Part shown: one piece after another, positions 1 to 8,260 of the stretch
Layout: every line of letters begins with the position of its first letter
Position numbering within the stretch: the first letter of the stretch is position 1
Origin: Flavobacteriales bacterium
GTDB lineage: Bacteria; Bacteroidota; Bacteroidia; Flavobacteriales_D; Sanyastnellaceae
DNA: 41,338 nucleotides
Assembly (NCBI GenBank): GCA_030828175.1
Contig: JAURDB010000004.1
Location: 1 to 41,338, forward strand
Direction: 5' to 3'
Program-made: the position numbers and the translations under genes
The notes under the pieces: generated by a model
What the model saw: only the letters and a program-made list of their open reading frames with translations
Database searches by the model: none
Told to the model about the DNA's origin: nothing

Positions 1-254
1 TTCAGGGCGCTGAAGTGAGGCTTTACGCGGTAGGTTCAGGCACCCAGAACTACATCGGTGAGCTCCGGTTTGACACCACGCAGGTCACGAATGCCGCTGG
101 CAGTGTGAGCTTCAATTTCTCCGAGTACTACAAGCAGGGCCAAGCCGGCTTTGCAGTGCTCGACATCCAAGCCACCAAGGGCTCCCTGACGGGAATCGGC
201 ATCATCAAAATTGAGGAGGAGCTGACGAACGAGCAGACGGTCATCATGGAATGA
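1..254 (+). CDS. C-terminal fragment of an unidentified protein (5' end outside window)
   Basis: The reading frame is open from the left edge (frame starting at base 3) to a TGA at 252-254, so this is the end of a gene whose start is not visible; the GTG at 15 is only an internal codon. About 83 residues remain. They are rich in alternating Val/Gly/Phe/Asn, which suggests beta strands, as in the last domain of a secreted or surface protein, but no family is recognised. It ends in an acidic tail (IEEELTNEQ). It lies 58 bp before the tRNA. Function unknown. Confidence 0.6.
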   Translation, partial: QGAEVRLYAVGSGTQNYIGELRFDTTQVTNAAGSVSFNFSEYYKQGQAGFAVLDIQATKGSLTGIGIIKIEEELTNEQTVIME

Positions 255-312
255 CGTTTCTTCCCGATGACGGGAGGAATTGCCTATTTTCGCGCTCCGC
301 TTCGGCGAAAAC

Positions 313-385
313 CGGGATGTAGCTCAGTTGGTAGAGTACGCGTCTGGGGGACGTGTGGTCGCTGGTTCGAGTCCAGTCATCCCGA
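313..385 (+). tRNA. tRNA-Pro (anticodon GGG)
   Basis: The 73-nt sequence folds as a full cloverleaf. The acceptor stem CGGGATG (313-319) pairs with CATCCCG (378-384), with discriminator A385. The D-arm stem is GCTC/GAGT. The anticodon stem CGCGT/ACGTG encloses the loop CTGGGGG, giving anticodon GGG, which reads CCC and CCU. The T arm GCTGG-TTCGAGT-CCAGT has the normal TTCGA core. A C1-G72 pair and A73 are typical of bacterial proline tRNAs. CCA is not encoded. A hairpin terminator follows 5 nt downstream. Confidence 0.95.
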
Positions 386-390
386 CATTT

Positions 391-424
391 GAAAGGGGAG
401 CCCGTTGGCTCTCCTTTCTGCTTT
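391..424 (+). terminator. Hairpin terminator after tRNA-Pro
   Basis: GAAAGGGGAGCC (391-402) pairs over 12 bp, with one G-T wobble, with GGCTCTCCTTTC (407-418) around a CGTT loop. The following T tract is short (TGCTTT). The position directly after the tRNA fits transcription termination or 3'-end processing. Confidence 0.7.
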
Positions 425-442
425 GACAGGACAGAAACAACC

Positions 443-805
443 ATGGATGTGGAATTTGAGACCCGTTGGCGCGAGCTGCTCTCGGTGCTAGAGGGGCGCT
501 TCGGAGGAGGCATGGACCTCCAAGACATTCTATATCTGGTGGGCGTGCAAGAACTTGGGCAAGGGTTCAGGAACTTCCGGAAGGATGAAAAAATGGACCT
601 GATGCACGTAGCGGTTTGTACCGTTCTCGTGCCACAAGGGTTCTACGCGTTCATGGGACGCGATGAGGAAGGTTGGCCGCACTTTGAGGAGCGGATTCCA
701 CTGCCCCATCTCGAACCGAGGGAGCAGGATGTGCTCATCAGAAGGGGACTGATTGACTATTTCGGTGACGATCCGTCAGGGGTCATCGGCCCGCAAAGCG
801 CTTGA
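443..805 (+). CDS. Conserved small Bacteroidota protein of unknown function
   Basis: A 120-residue acidic protein without signal peptide or membrane segment. The frame stays open upstream through the tRNA, so the ATG at 443 (start MDVEFETRW), downstream of the tRNA terminator, is the sensible start. The central block with LQDILYLVGVQELG and KDEKMDLMHVAVCTVL is a pattern I recognise from uncharacterised Bacteroidota proteins, with no assigned function. It looks like a helical cytoplasmic protein with several conserved acidic and aromatic residues near the C-terminus. Its last 23 bp overlap the end of the convergent regulator gene on the minus strand. Confidence 0.8.
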   Translation: MDVEFETRWRELLSVLEGRFGGGMDLQDILYLVGVQELGQGFRNFRKDEKMDLMHVAVCTVLVPQGFYAFMGRDEEGWPHFEERIPLPHLEPREQDVLIRRGLIDYFGDDPSGVIGPQSA

Positions 806-1883
806 GGGCAGCCTCGTCCTCAATCAGGACGTTCTTTCCGGAAAGGCTCACCCAGCCGTCCGATTTAAAATCGCTGAGCGCCCGGATCAAACTTTCCTTG
901 GCAGTGCCCACCATACCTGCCAGGTCTTCCCGACTCAGCTGTGGCTTATTCTCTGACTCCTTGAACCGATCGTTCAAGTCCAGCAGTGCCTGTGCCGTAC
1001 GCTCTCTCACCGAGGCGTAGGCCAATGCCAGCAAACGCTGCTGATTCTGGGTCACCTCTCCTGCGAGCAATCGGATGAACCGCATGGCCACGTCCCGGTT
1101 TCGGTGCATGAGATCCAAGAAGACCTTGCGGGGAATCATGTGCAACTCCGTACTCTCCAGAACTTCTGCTCCACTTGTGTATTCCAGTCCCTTGAGCACA
1201 TCCATGTGCCCAATGAAGTCGCCGGGCTTGCAGAGCTCGATGATGAGCTCTTTGCCATAATTGTCCGTTCGGAACACCTTGACTACCCCAGATGCCACGT
1301 AGTACACGTGGTTCGTAGCGTCTCCTTCCGCAAACAAAACTTGACCGGATGCAAACTTGCGGGGACGGTCCCCCACTTCAATTCCCGGGATTCCTCCTTG
1401 CGCACTGGCGTCTGCAATGAACTCGTTCAGTCGTTGCGGTGGCCTTCCATATTCCCGCTGGAGAATGGCGCTCTTCTTCAATCGCACCTCTATGGTGGCC
1501 AGCAAATCAGCCTCGCTAAAAGGCTTGACCAGGTAGTCATCCGCTCCGCTGGACATGCCCCTTCGCATTTCTTCGGCGCCGTCCCGCGATGTCAGAAAAA
1601 TAAAGGGGATCATCGCTGTCGTAGGGTCATTGGAGAGATAATGCAATACCCCGTACCCGTCCAGCTCCGGCATTTCCACATCGCACACAATCATGTCAGG
1701 ACGGTCCCTTTGGGCGCGCTCCACTCCCGCCTTTCCATGCTCGGCCTGGATGACATCGTATCCCGCAAGCTGAAGGATATCAGCGGTTGTGGTCCTCAGA
1801 AATTGATTGTCCTCTACGATGAGAATCTTTTTCACGGCAATTGCATCTAATGTTCTGGAAGCGCTCGGCTTCCTTCTCTTCAT
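783..1883 (-). CDS. Response regulator receiver domain fused to a CRP/FNR-type transcription regulator
   Basis: A 366-residue fusion. An N-terminal receiver domain (about residues 18-135) has the acidic pair E24/D25, phospho-acceptor D68 in VCDVEMPELDG, T98 and K120 in LVKPF. A cNMP-binding-like beta barrel (about 165-280, starting GQVLFAEGD) and a CRP-type winged helix (about 290-366, LSREDLAGMVGTAKESLIRAL) follow. The usual cAMP-contact Arg is not evident, so the ligand is uncertain. REC-CRP fusions are known in Bacteroidota. The start is ambiguous: ATG at 1883, or GTG at 1835, which gives the classic VKKILIVEDN beginning. A weak -7-like TAACTTGT lies at 1892-1899. No kinase is adjacent. 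Convergent with the gene ending at 805 and divergent from pheT. Confidence 0.88.
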   Translation of the reverse strand: MKRRKPSASRTLDAIAVKKILIVEDNQFLRTTTADILQLAGYDVIQAEHGKAGVERAQRDRPDMIVCDVEMPELDGYGVLHYLSNDPTTAMIPFIFLTSRDGAEEMRRGMSSGADDYLVKPFSEADLLATIEVRLKKSAILQREYGRPPQRLNEFIADASAQGGIPGIEVGDRPRKFASGQVLFAEGDATNHVYYVASGVVKVFRTDNYGKELIIELCKPGDFIGHMDVLKGLEYTSGAEVLESTELHMIPRKVFLDLMHRNRDVAMRFIRLLAGEVTQNQQRLLALAYASVRERTAQALLDLNDRFKESENKPQLSREDLAGMVGTAKESLIRALSDFKSDGWVSLSGKNVLIEDEAALKRFAGR

Positions 1884-1960
1884 GGCCCGCGACAAGTTAT
1901 TAAACCGCGGCACGAGAAACCACTGATTTTGTGAATGCCTTGCAGCTTGTATGGCTGGGT

Positions 1961-1968
1961 TAAATTCG
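1961..1968 (+). promoter_or_regulatory. Putative -7 promoter box upstream of pheT
   Basis: TAAATTCG matches seven of eight positions of the Bacteroidota sigma-A -7 box TAnnTTTG and ends 32 nt before the pheT ATG. A 7-bp GC-rich hairpin (GGGCGCC 1970-1976 / GGTGCCC 1981-1987) sits between the box and the start codon, near the expected transcript start. No clear -33 element is seen. Confidence 0.4.
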
Positions 1969-2000
1969 CGGGCGCCGAAGGGTGCCCCAAAACGCGCGGA

Positions 2001-4454
2001 ATGAACATCTCTTTTGAATGGATCAAGACCTGGCTCCCGCTCCCCCAGGAAGCGGGTTCCGATGTACAGACCGTCGCCGATGTGCTGACCGCAACGGGAT
2101 TGGAAGTCGAAGGGGTCCAGGAAATCCCAGCCGTTCCAGGCGGATTGAAGGGAATGGTGGTCGGTGAAGTGTTGACCTGTGGTCCCCACCCCAACGCGGA
2201 TCGATTGCGGATCACCACGGTCGATGTGGGTACAGGAGAGCCTTTGAGCATCGTCTGTGGAGCGCCGAATGTAGCTGCCGGCCAAAAGGTGATCGTAGCC
2301 ACCGTAGGAGCTACCTGCTACCCTTCCGAAGGAGAGCCTTTCAAAATCAAGAAGGGGAAGATCCGCGGGGAGGTTTCCGAAGGCATGATTTGTGCCGAAG
2401 ATGAATTGGGAATCGGAACGGACCACGACGGCATTCTCGTTTTGCCGGCGTCAACGCGTGTTGGCAGTCCTGCCGCAGACGCCCTTGGCGTGTCCAGCGA
2501 CCACCAGATTGAGATTGGCCTGACCCCCAACCGAACGGATGCCATGGGCCACATGGGTGTCGCCCGGGACCTTCGGGCAGCATTGCTGTGGAGTGGTGGC
2601 GCTGAAGTGGGGCGCCGCGTACCGGATCTCACGGACTTGCCCGAGGCCCAACTTTCTGTGGGAAACGGACCCATCAGAATAGAAGTGGAAGACCCTGAAG
2701 GAGCTCCTTGCTATCTGGGCATTGCGCTGCGCAATGTGAAGGTGGGCCCTTCACCGGAATGGATGCAACAGCGACTCCGGGCCATTGGACTGGAACCGCG
2801 CAACAATGTGGTCGATGTGACCAATTATGTCCTGCACGACCTGGGTCAGCCTCTTCATGCTTTCGATGCCGACCACATTGACGGCGGTGTCGTCAAGGTT
2901 CGAAAGGCAAAGCCCGGCGAACCCTTTACCACGCTCGACGGAAAAGAACTCACGTTGGATTCGGCCGACCTGATCATCGCCGATGACCACCAACCCATGT
3001 GCTTGGCGGGCATCTATGGAGGAGAAAAGAGCGGCGTCCAAGAAGCCACGACCTCGGTGTTTTTGGAGAGCGCGTGGTTTGAGCCCGTCACCGTGAGGAA
3101 AAGTGCCAAGCGGCACACCCTGTCGACGGATGCCTCTTTCCGCTTCGAACGAGGCGTAGATCCCGCCATGGCCCGCCACGGTTTGGAAAAGGCGGTCGCC
3201 CTGCTCCAGGATTGTGCCGGAGCGGAGGTGGATGGTGGTGTACAGCAATTCCTTGGAAACCTTCCCGGGCCGCAGCTGGTGTCACTGGATTGGGGCTCAC
3301 TGGACGGCTGGATCGGGTGCTCACTCGACCGAGACCGGGTGCGCGGCATTCTGGGCGCGCTCGACATCCGCCTGGTATCAGAGGAAAATGAAGAAATGGT
3401 CCTCGAAGTCCCAGCATATCGGCGGGACGTGACCCGGCCCGCAGATGTGGTGGAAGAGATCCTCCGCATCCATGGCTATGATCATATTCCGTTGCCGGGC
3501 CGAATGAAAGTGTCCCTTTCATCCAAGCCGGACCCGGACCCGGAATCAATGCGCAATGGACTGGCGAATACGCTGGTGGCCAGAGGCTTCCGTGAGGTCA
3601 TGCACAATTCACTCACGTCATCGGCCCACCTCACCCTTGCAGAAGACAGGGGCCTCGATGCAGAGCGCGGGGTCAGGCTCCTGAACCCACTGAGCTCCGA
3701 GCTGGATGTAATGCGCCAAAGCATGCTGCCACAGCACCTGGAAACTGTAGCGCACAACCGAAATCATCAGCGTCCCAACCTCGCCTTTTTCGAGTTCGGC
3801 AAGTCTTACTTCGAGGATGGAAACGGTGGCCATCGGGAAACCGAAGATCTCTGCCTTACGATATCGGGGCGCACCACACCCGAAAGCTGGAGGGAACCCG
3901 AGCAGGATGGAATGTCCGTGCTGAAAGGAGCCGTCGAAGCACTTTTGACACAATGTGGCGTCCAGGGCATTTCTCGCCGTGCCCTCTCGGGAGGTGATTT
4001 CTTCAAAGAAGGATTGGAGCTGACTGCTGATCTAGGATTCGCAGCGCGCATTGGTCAGGTTCAGCCTGCCGCGGCGCGCCATTTCGGAATCGAAGCCGAA
4101 GTATTTCACGCCGAACTCCCTTTGGTTCCCATGATGGCCTGGATGGGCAAGCGCAAAGTGAAGGCCCGCGAATTGGCGCGCTTCCCGTCGGTTCGAAGGG
4201 ACCTGAGCCTCTCGGTTCCCAAAGGCCTGACCTATGCAGAAATCGAGCAGGTGGTGCGCCAGACCTCCGGAAAGTTGCTGAGCGAATTGCAGTTGTTTGA
4301 CGTCTACTACGACGAGCAGAGAGACGTCACATCCTATGCCATTTCGATGAAAATGCAGGACCCCGAAAAGACATTGAGTGAAAAAGCGATTGACAAGGCG
4401 GTGCAGCGGGTTTGTGATCAGTTGAACCAGCGGCTTGGGGTCACTCTCAAGTAA
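2001..4454 (+). CDS. pheT: Phenylalanine--tRNA ligase beta subunit
   Basis: An 817-residue protein of normal PheT length. The ATG at 2001 gives MNISFEWIKTWLPL, the usual PheT beginning. An EMAP/OB-fold tRNA-binding domain lies near residues 45-160 (GEVLTCGPHPNADRLRITTVDVG), followed by B3/B4 and B5 domains, the synthetase-like core and a C-terminal FDX-ACB anticodon-binding domain (FPSVRRDLSLSV to the end). With PheS it charges tRNA-Phe in the cytoplasm and carries the editing site against Tyr-tRNA-Phe. pheS is not in the window, as is common in Bacteroidota. The acyltransferase gene follows with no gap. Confidence 0.97.
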   Translation: MNISFEWIKTWLPLPQEAGSDVQTVADVLTATGLEVEGVQEIPAVPGGLKGMVVGEVLTCGPHPNADRLRITTVDVGTGEPLSIVCGAPNVAAGQKVIVATVGATCYPSEGEPFKIKKGKIRGEVSEGMICAEDELGIGTDHDGILVLPASTRVGSPAADALGVSSDHQIEIGLTPNRTDAMGHMGVARDLRAALLWSGGAEVGRRVPDLTDLPEAQLSVGNGPIRIEVEDPEGAPCYLGIALRNVKVGPSPEWMQQRLRAIGLEPRNNVVDVTNYVLHDLGQPLHAFDADHIDGGVVKVRKAKPGEPFTTLDGKELTLDSADLIIADDHQPMCLAGIYGGEKSGVQEATTSVFLESAWFEPVTVRKSAKRHTLSTDASFRFERGVDPAMARHGLEKAVALLQDCAGAEVDGGVQQFLGNLPGPQLVSLDWGSLDGWIGCSLDRDRVRGILGALDIRLVSEENEEMVLEVPAYRRDVTRPADVVEEILRIHGYDHIPLPGRMKVSLSSKPDPDPESMRNGLANTLVARGFREVMHNSLTSSAHLTLAEDRGLDAERGVRLLNPLSSELDVMRQSMLPQHLETVAHNRNHQRPNLAFFEFGKSYFEDGNGGHRETEDLCLTISGRTTPESWREPEQDGMSVLKGAVEALLTQCGVQGISRRALSGGDFFKEGLELTADLGFAARIGQVQPAAARHFGIEAEVFHAELPLVPMMAWMGKRKVKARELARFPSVRRDLSLSVPKGLTYAEIEQVVRQTSGKLLSELQLFDVYYDEQRDVTSYAISMKMQDPEKTLSEKAIDKAVQRVCDQLNQRLGVTLK

Positions 4455-5777
4455 ATGAAACGCACCGCGCCGCCCAATTTCAGAATACCGGATGCGGCAC
4501 ACCATTTGGTCTACGCCGTCATTCGACCATGGGGCCGCTGGGGCATGAGGCTCTGGCACCGATTGGACCCAGAAGTCCCCGGGGCGGAACAACTCGCATC
4601 CAGCCAATCTGCTGCTCCCGCCCGTTTGTTGTTTGGCGGCCACCAGAACGGATTGGCCGATCCGTTGCTCGCTTGCGTCACCCTTCAGCCTCAACTGCAT
4701 TTCTTCACCCGGGCGGATGCCTTCCGCCCACCCCTGACCCGCTGGCTTTTATTGCGCCTGAACATGATGCCCATATATCGGCCCAAAGACAGGGTGGCCG
4801 ATATGGCTGACAGAAATCGTTTGACCTTTGCAAGGGCCCATGACCGCCTGGAAAGAGGCGCAACCTGTGGCATTTTCCCTGAGGCCGGACATCGGGACCA
4901 ACGCAGGATTCGCAGGTTCCGCCACGGCTCGGCGCGGTTCGTCGCCGGGGCCTTGCAGCGGCTCGAAATCCGAAGCCGCGGTCTGGAAATCATTCCGATG
5001 CACTTGGATTTCGAACGTTACGCAGGCTACCGTACAGGAGCCCGCATCCGCTTGGGACCGCCCGTCCCTTACAATGACATCCCCGGTTTGGACCAGGATG
5101 CCGGCACGGCACGGGTTTTGTTGAGCGAACGCATGCACGCTGCTTTGTTGGAGCAGTCCGTGCACCTCACAGAAGGCGAGCTATACGATGTGCACCTCGC
5201 CATTCAGCGTTTTCTTGAGGGCGCAATGGGGGTGGTTCCCCTCAGTCTGACCCAGCGAGCAGGACAAGAATTGGCCCTGGCACCTGATGCAGCCATTGCC
5301 GAATTCAAGGCGCTGTGTGCACTTGGAATGGCGCATCCGCGAGAGACCGATGACTTCGCCGCAGCCGGGAGGGTCATTGCGGGGCGCACCACCGCGCTGT
5401 TGCCTTTGATGTGGAGATGGCCCGCGTGGGTTGTTTTTCTCGTCACGTGTGGAATATGGCCCCGCCTCATGGAGCGAGCCGCAGCACGTCGGATTGAGCA
5501 AGTGGCATTTCGTACGACATTCAGCATTCCGATGACCATGATTGCGGTGTCTCTTTCGTGGCTTGTAATGGCACTGGGCGCCGGTGTCGCGACGGGCAAC
5601 CCATTGGTTGTACCTCTGGTCCTTCTCGCCTTGAGGGTCACCCAACACATCGCCATGCCACTCGAGGATGCTCTCATCGATGCCCGCTTGGAGCGCCGCG
5701 TCAGCCCATGGACTTGTGAACCTTTCTTTCAAAATCACTGCGTCCCGATGTTGGGTCAAACTGGCATCCTGAATTAG
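4455..5777 (+). CDS. PlsC-like lysophospholipid/glycerophosphate acyltransferase with C-terminal membrane segments
   Basis: A 440-residue protein starting immediately after the pheT stop, so probably co-transcribed. The acyltransferase signature is visible as H63-x5-D69 (GGHQNGLAD) and FPEAGHRDQRRIRRFRHGSARF (from residue 141), corresponding to blocks I and III of the LPLAT family. The H-x5-D spacing resembles the GPAT-like branch that also carries C-terminal transmembrane helices; here two hydrophobic stretches lie at about residues 325-400. It likely transfers acyl chains to glycerol-3-phosphate, lysophosphatidate or another lipid at the inner membrane; the exact acceptor cannot be told. 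Confidence 0.85.
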   Translation: MKRTAPPNFRIPDAAHHLVYAVIRPWGRWGMRLWHRLDPEVPGAEQLASSQSAAPARLLFGGHQNGLADPLLACVTLQPQLHFFTRADAFRPPLTRWLLLRLNMMPIYRPKDRVADMADRNRLTFARAHDRLERGATCGIFPEAGHRDQRRIRRFRHGSARFVAGALQRLEIRSRGLEIIPMHLDFERYAGYRTGARIRLGPPVPYNDIPGLDQDAGTARVLLSERMHAALLEQSVHLTEGELYDVHLAIQRFLEGAMGVVPLSLTQRAGQELALAPDAAIAEFKALCALGMAHPRETDDFAAAGRVIAGRTTALLPLMWRWPAWVVFLVTCGIWPRLMERAAARRIEQVAFRTTFSIPMTMIAVSLSWLVMALGAGVATGNPLVVPLVLLALRVTQHIAMPLEDALIDARLERRVSPWTCEPFFQNHCVPMLGQTGILN

Positions 5778-5803
5778 TTTCAGGCGTCAAACCATTCCAA
5801 GTC

Positions 5804-6484
5804 ATGGAAAACCAAAAAATCTTGGTCGTCGACGACGAACCGGATATTCTGGAGTTAGTTCAATACAACTTGGAGAAGGAAGGTTACTCCGTGTACACGG
5901 CAAACGATGGAAGGGAAGCCCTCGAAATCGCCGAAAAGGTGGTTCCCGACCTGATTCTGCTGGACGTCATGATGCCGGAAATGGATGGCATGGAGACCTG
6001 TGTTCAATTAAGGGGAAACCCCAAACTCGACAAATGTGTGGTCGCCTTCTTGACGGCACGTGGAGAAGACTACAGTCAAATTGCCGGGTTCGAAGCAGGA
6101 GCAGATGACTACATAACCAAACCCATCAAGCCTCGGGTTTTACTGAGTCGGATGAAAGCGCTGCTCCGGCGAAACGGCCGTCAAGCAGAGGCTGAGAATG
6201 TGTTCCGGGGAAAGAAGATCCTCATTGACCGCGAACGGTATGTGGTTACCAAGGACAATGTGGAGTTGAATTTGCCCAAAAAGGAGTTCGAACTGCTCTC
6301 CCTTTTGGTCTCCCAACCGGGAAAGGTCTTCACCCGGAGTGCCATTCTTTCATCCGTTTGGGGCAACGACGTGGTGGTCGGAGACCGCACCATTGATGTC
6401 CACATCCGCAAACTCCGTGAAAAATTGGGCGACGACTGCTTCCGCACCGTGAAGGGAGTAGGTTACAAGTTCTCGGAGGAATGA
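5804..6484 (+). CDS. OmpR/PhoB-family response regulator
   Basis: A 226-residue two-domain regulator. The receiver domain has D10/D11, phospho-acceptor D54 (LLDVMMPEMDG), T84 and K106 (YITKPI). The C-terminal winged-helix DNA-binding domain (about 130-226) contains LPKKEFELLSLLVSQPGKVFTR and VDVHIRKLREKLG-type residues ending in VKGVGYKF, as in PhoB/RprY. The gene overlaps the following histidine kinase by 4 bp (ATGA), so the two form a co-translated two-component system. It lies 26 bp after the acyltransferase. The signal and regulon are unknown. Confidence 0.95.
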   Translation: MENQKILVVDDEPDILELVQYNLEKEGYSVYTANDGREALEIAEKVVPDLILLDVMMPEMDGMETCVQLRGNPKLDKCVVAFLTARGEDYSQIAGFEAGADDYITKPIKPRVLLSRMKALLRRNGRQAEAENVFRGKKILIDRERYVVTKDNVELNLPKKEFELLSLLVSQPGKVFTRSAILSSVWGNDVVVGDRTIDVHIRKLREKLGDDCFRTVKGVGYKFSEE

Positions 6485-7527
6485 ACATCCGGACGCCCCG
6501 GGGTGTCGCCCTTGCATGTGCCTCTTTGGTGACCCTTTTGGGCACCGGCATGTCGATGATTGTTTTCTGGGCTTACGATGTGGCGGCACCGCCCCAAGCG
6601 GTGGCCTTGGGAGCCTTGGGGCTCTTTGCCCTTTCCATTGCGGTCATCTACAGCGCCATCGAACGGTTCATTTACCAGAAAGTGCGCATCATCTACAAGA
6701 ACATCCACCGCTTCAAGAGCACCAAGGAGCGGGCCCGCGATGTCCACATGGGCGAAGATGTCATGGAGAAGGTGAGACTCGATGTAATGGATTGGGCCAC
6801 AGAGAAAATTCAGGAAATCTCGCTGCTCAAGGAGCAGGACACCTTCCGCCAGGAATTCATCGGAAACCTTGCGCACGAATTGAAGACACCCGTCTTCAAC
6901 ATCCAAGGTTACATCCTGACCCTCCTCGAAGGTGCTTTGGAAGATCCTGAACACAACCGCAAGTTCCTCATGAAGGCCGCCAAGAATGTGGACCGCATGG
7001 CGGGGCTCATCGACGATCTCGACGTCATCACGAAAATCGAAGGGGGATCGCTGGACCTGAACCTCTCTGTATTTGACCTCGGGCATTTGGTCCGCGAGGT
7101 GATGGATCAGCTCGAGCAGAAAGCGAAGCGCGCGGGCATCTCCGTGGTCTTTGTGGATGATGGGCCAAGGAAAATCGAAGTGAAGGGAGACGCTCCCAAG
7201 ATTGAGCAGGTGATTACCAACCTCATCACCAACAGCCTCCGCTACGGGAAGGAGGTTGGTGGAACCACACAGGTGCGCTGCTACGACATGGAGGAGCAGG
7301 TACTGGTGGAAGTGGCCGACGACGGCATCGGCATGTCAGAAGAGCACCTTCCCCGAATTTTCGAGCGCTTCTACCGCGTTGACAAAAGCCGCTCGCGCAA
7401 TGCCGGGGGCAGTGGCCTGGGACTCGCCATCGTGAAGCACATCATCGAAGCCCACGATCAGAGCATTTCGGTGCGCTCCACGCTGGGAAGAGGTTCCACT
7501 TTCTCCTTTACGCTCAGCAAGAGATAG
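6481..7527 (+). CDS. Membrane sensor histidine kinase (PhoR-like, short sensor)
   Basis: A 348-residue kinase. Two hydrophobic segments (about residues 8-31 and 40-60) are separated by fewer than ten residues, so there is essentially no periplasmic sensor domain. A helical linker leads to the HisKA domain with H132 in GNLAHELKTP, then an HATPase_c domain with the N box (TNLITNSLRYGKE), G1 (VADDGIGM), F box (FERFYRVD) and G2 (GGSGLGLAIVKHI). It autophosphorylates and signals to the regulator encoded just upstream. Sensing must be within the membrane, cytoplasmic or through a partner protein. It is convergent with the next gene, 10 bp apart. Confidence 0.94.
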   Translation: MNIRTPRGVALACASLVTLLGTGMSMIVFWAYDVAAPPQAVALGALGLFALSIAVIYSAIERFIYQKVRIIYKNIHRFKSTKERARDVHMGEDVMEKVRLDVMDWATEKIQEISLLKEQDTFRQEFIGNLAHELKTPVFNIQGYILTLLEGALEDPEHNRKFLMKAAKNVDRMAGLIDDLDVITKIEGGSLDLNLSVFDLGHLVREVMDQLEQKAKRAGISVVFVDDGPRKIEVKGDAPKIEQVITNLITNSLRYGKEVGGTTQVRCYDMEEQVLVEVADDGIGMSEEHLPRIFERFYRVDKSRSRNAGGSGLGLAIVKHIIEAHDQSISVRSTLGRGSTFSFTLSKR

Positions 7528-7537
7528 GGCAGGCCAT

Positions 7538-8218
7538 TCAACCCTGCTGAAGCATACCCGTTCCGGCGGAATTCACAAAGGGATTGCTCCTGCGCTCTGC
7601 TCCAATCTCCGTGATGGGGCCATGTCCTGGCACCACCGAATAGTCATCCGGCAGCGCATACAGGACTTCTTCGATGCTCTGCCGCAAAACCGCTGCATCT
7701 CCCCCGGGCAAGTCGGTCCTTCCAATGCTGCCTTGGAAGAGGACATCTCCTCCAATGACCCTCTGCGCATGAGCATCTATGAAGACAACGTGTCCTGGTG
7801 CATGTCCCGGCGTGAAACGGACCTGGAGTTCCAAGTCTCCAAACTTCAACTTTTCTCCATCCTCGAAACCCTCCTCCAACGGTTCGGGCAAGGGATCCAT
7901 CGGAACGCCATACAATTCGGCCGCTCGCGGTGCCATGGCATAGGTATCCCGGTCCAAATCATGCAACCTCGGCCTCAGGCCGAAGCGCTCCTCCATGCCG
8001 CCACAACCCAGCACATGGTCGAGGTGGGCATGGGTCAAAAGAACCGCCACAGGTCGCAACCCCTGCTCTTTCAGAATCGTATCCAACCTGCTCCACTCGG
8101 CAGCATTGGAAAAACCTGGATCGAACACAACCGCACCTCCCTGCCCATCTGGCAGAATCACGGTGTTTTCAGAAAAAGCGTTGCAAGGCAGTACAATCAT
8201 GGCCCGCAAGTTCTCCAT
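7538..8218 (-). CDS. Metallo-beta-lactamase-fold hydrolase (glyoxalase II-like)
   Basis: A 226-residue cytoplasmic enzyme with all metal-binding motifs of the glyoxalase II-like MBL branch: THAHLDHV (H63, H65, D67, H68), H139 in FTPGHAPGH, D158 in IGGDVLF, the GSIGRTDLP loop and H199 in VVPGHGP. It probably hydrolyses a thioester such as a hydroxyacylglutathione analogue or related substrate; the physiological substrate is uncertain. ATG 8218 is used here; ATG 8200 (MIVLPCNAFSENT) would match typical family beginnings and is an equally plausible start. It is divergent from the barrel-protein gene, with 42 bp between starts. Confidence 0.9.
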   Translation of the reverse strand: MENLRAMIVLPCNAFSENTVILPDGQGGAVVFDPGFSNAAEWSRLDTILKEQGLRPVAVLLTHAHLDHVLGCGGMEERFGLRPRLHDLDRDTYAMAPRAAELYGVPMDPLPEPLEEGFEDGEKLKFGDLELQVRFTPGHAPGHVVFIDAHAQRVIGGDVLFQGSIGRTDLPGGDAAVLRQSIEEVLYALPDDYSVVPGHGPITEIGAERRSNPFVNSAGTGMLQQG

Positions 8219-8260
8219 TCCCTGCGATTCAACCTGCAAGGGTCGTACATTCCCGAGTCC

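Noticed and set aside
255-312. Additional RNA or attachment site next to tRNA-Pro
   Set aside because: No repeat of the tRNA 3' end and no integrase are found in the window, so there is no evidence for an integrated element.
1884-2426. Upstream extension of the minus-strand REC-CRP frame to 547 residues
   Set aside because: It runs antisense through the start of pheT and has no family resemblance; the receiver domain begins at about residue 18 from ATG 1883.
7622-8260. N-terminal extension of the barrel-protein frame
   Set aside because: It lies antisense to the well-supported MBL hydrolase, and the signal peptide begins at ATG 8261.
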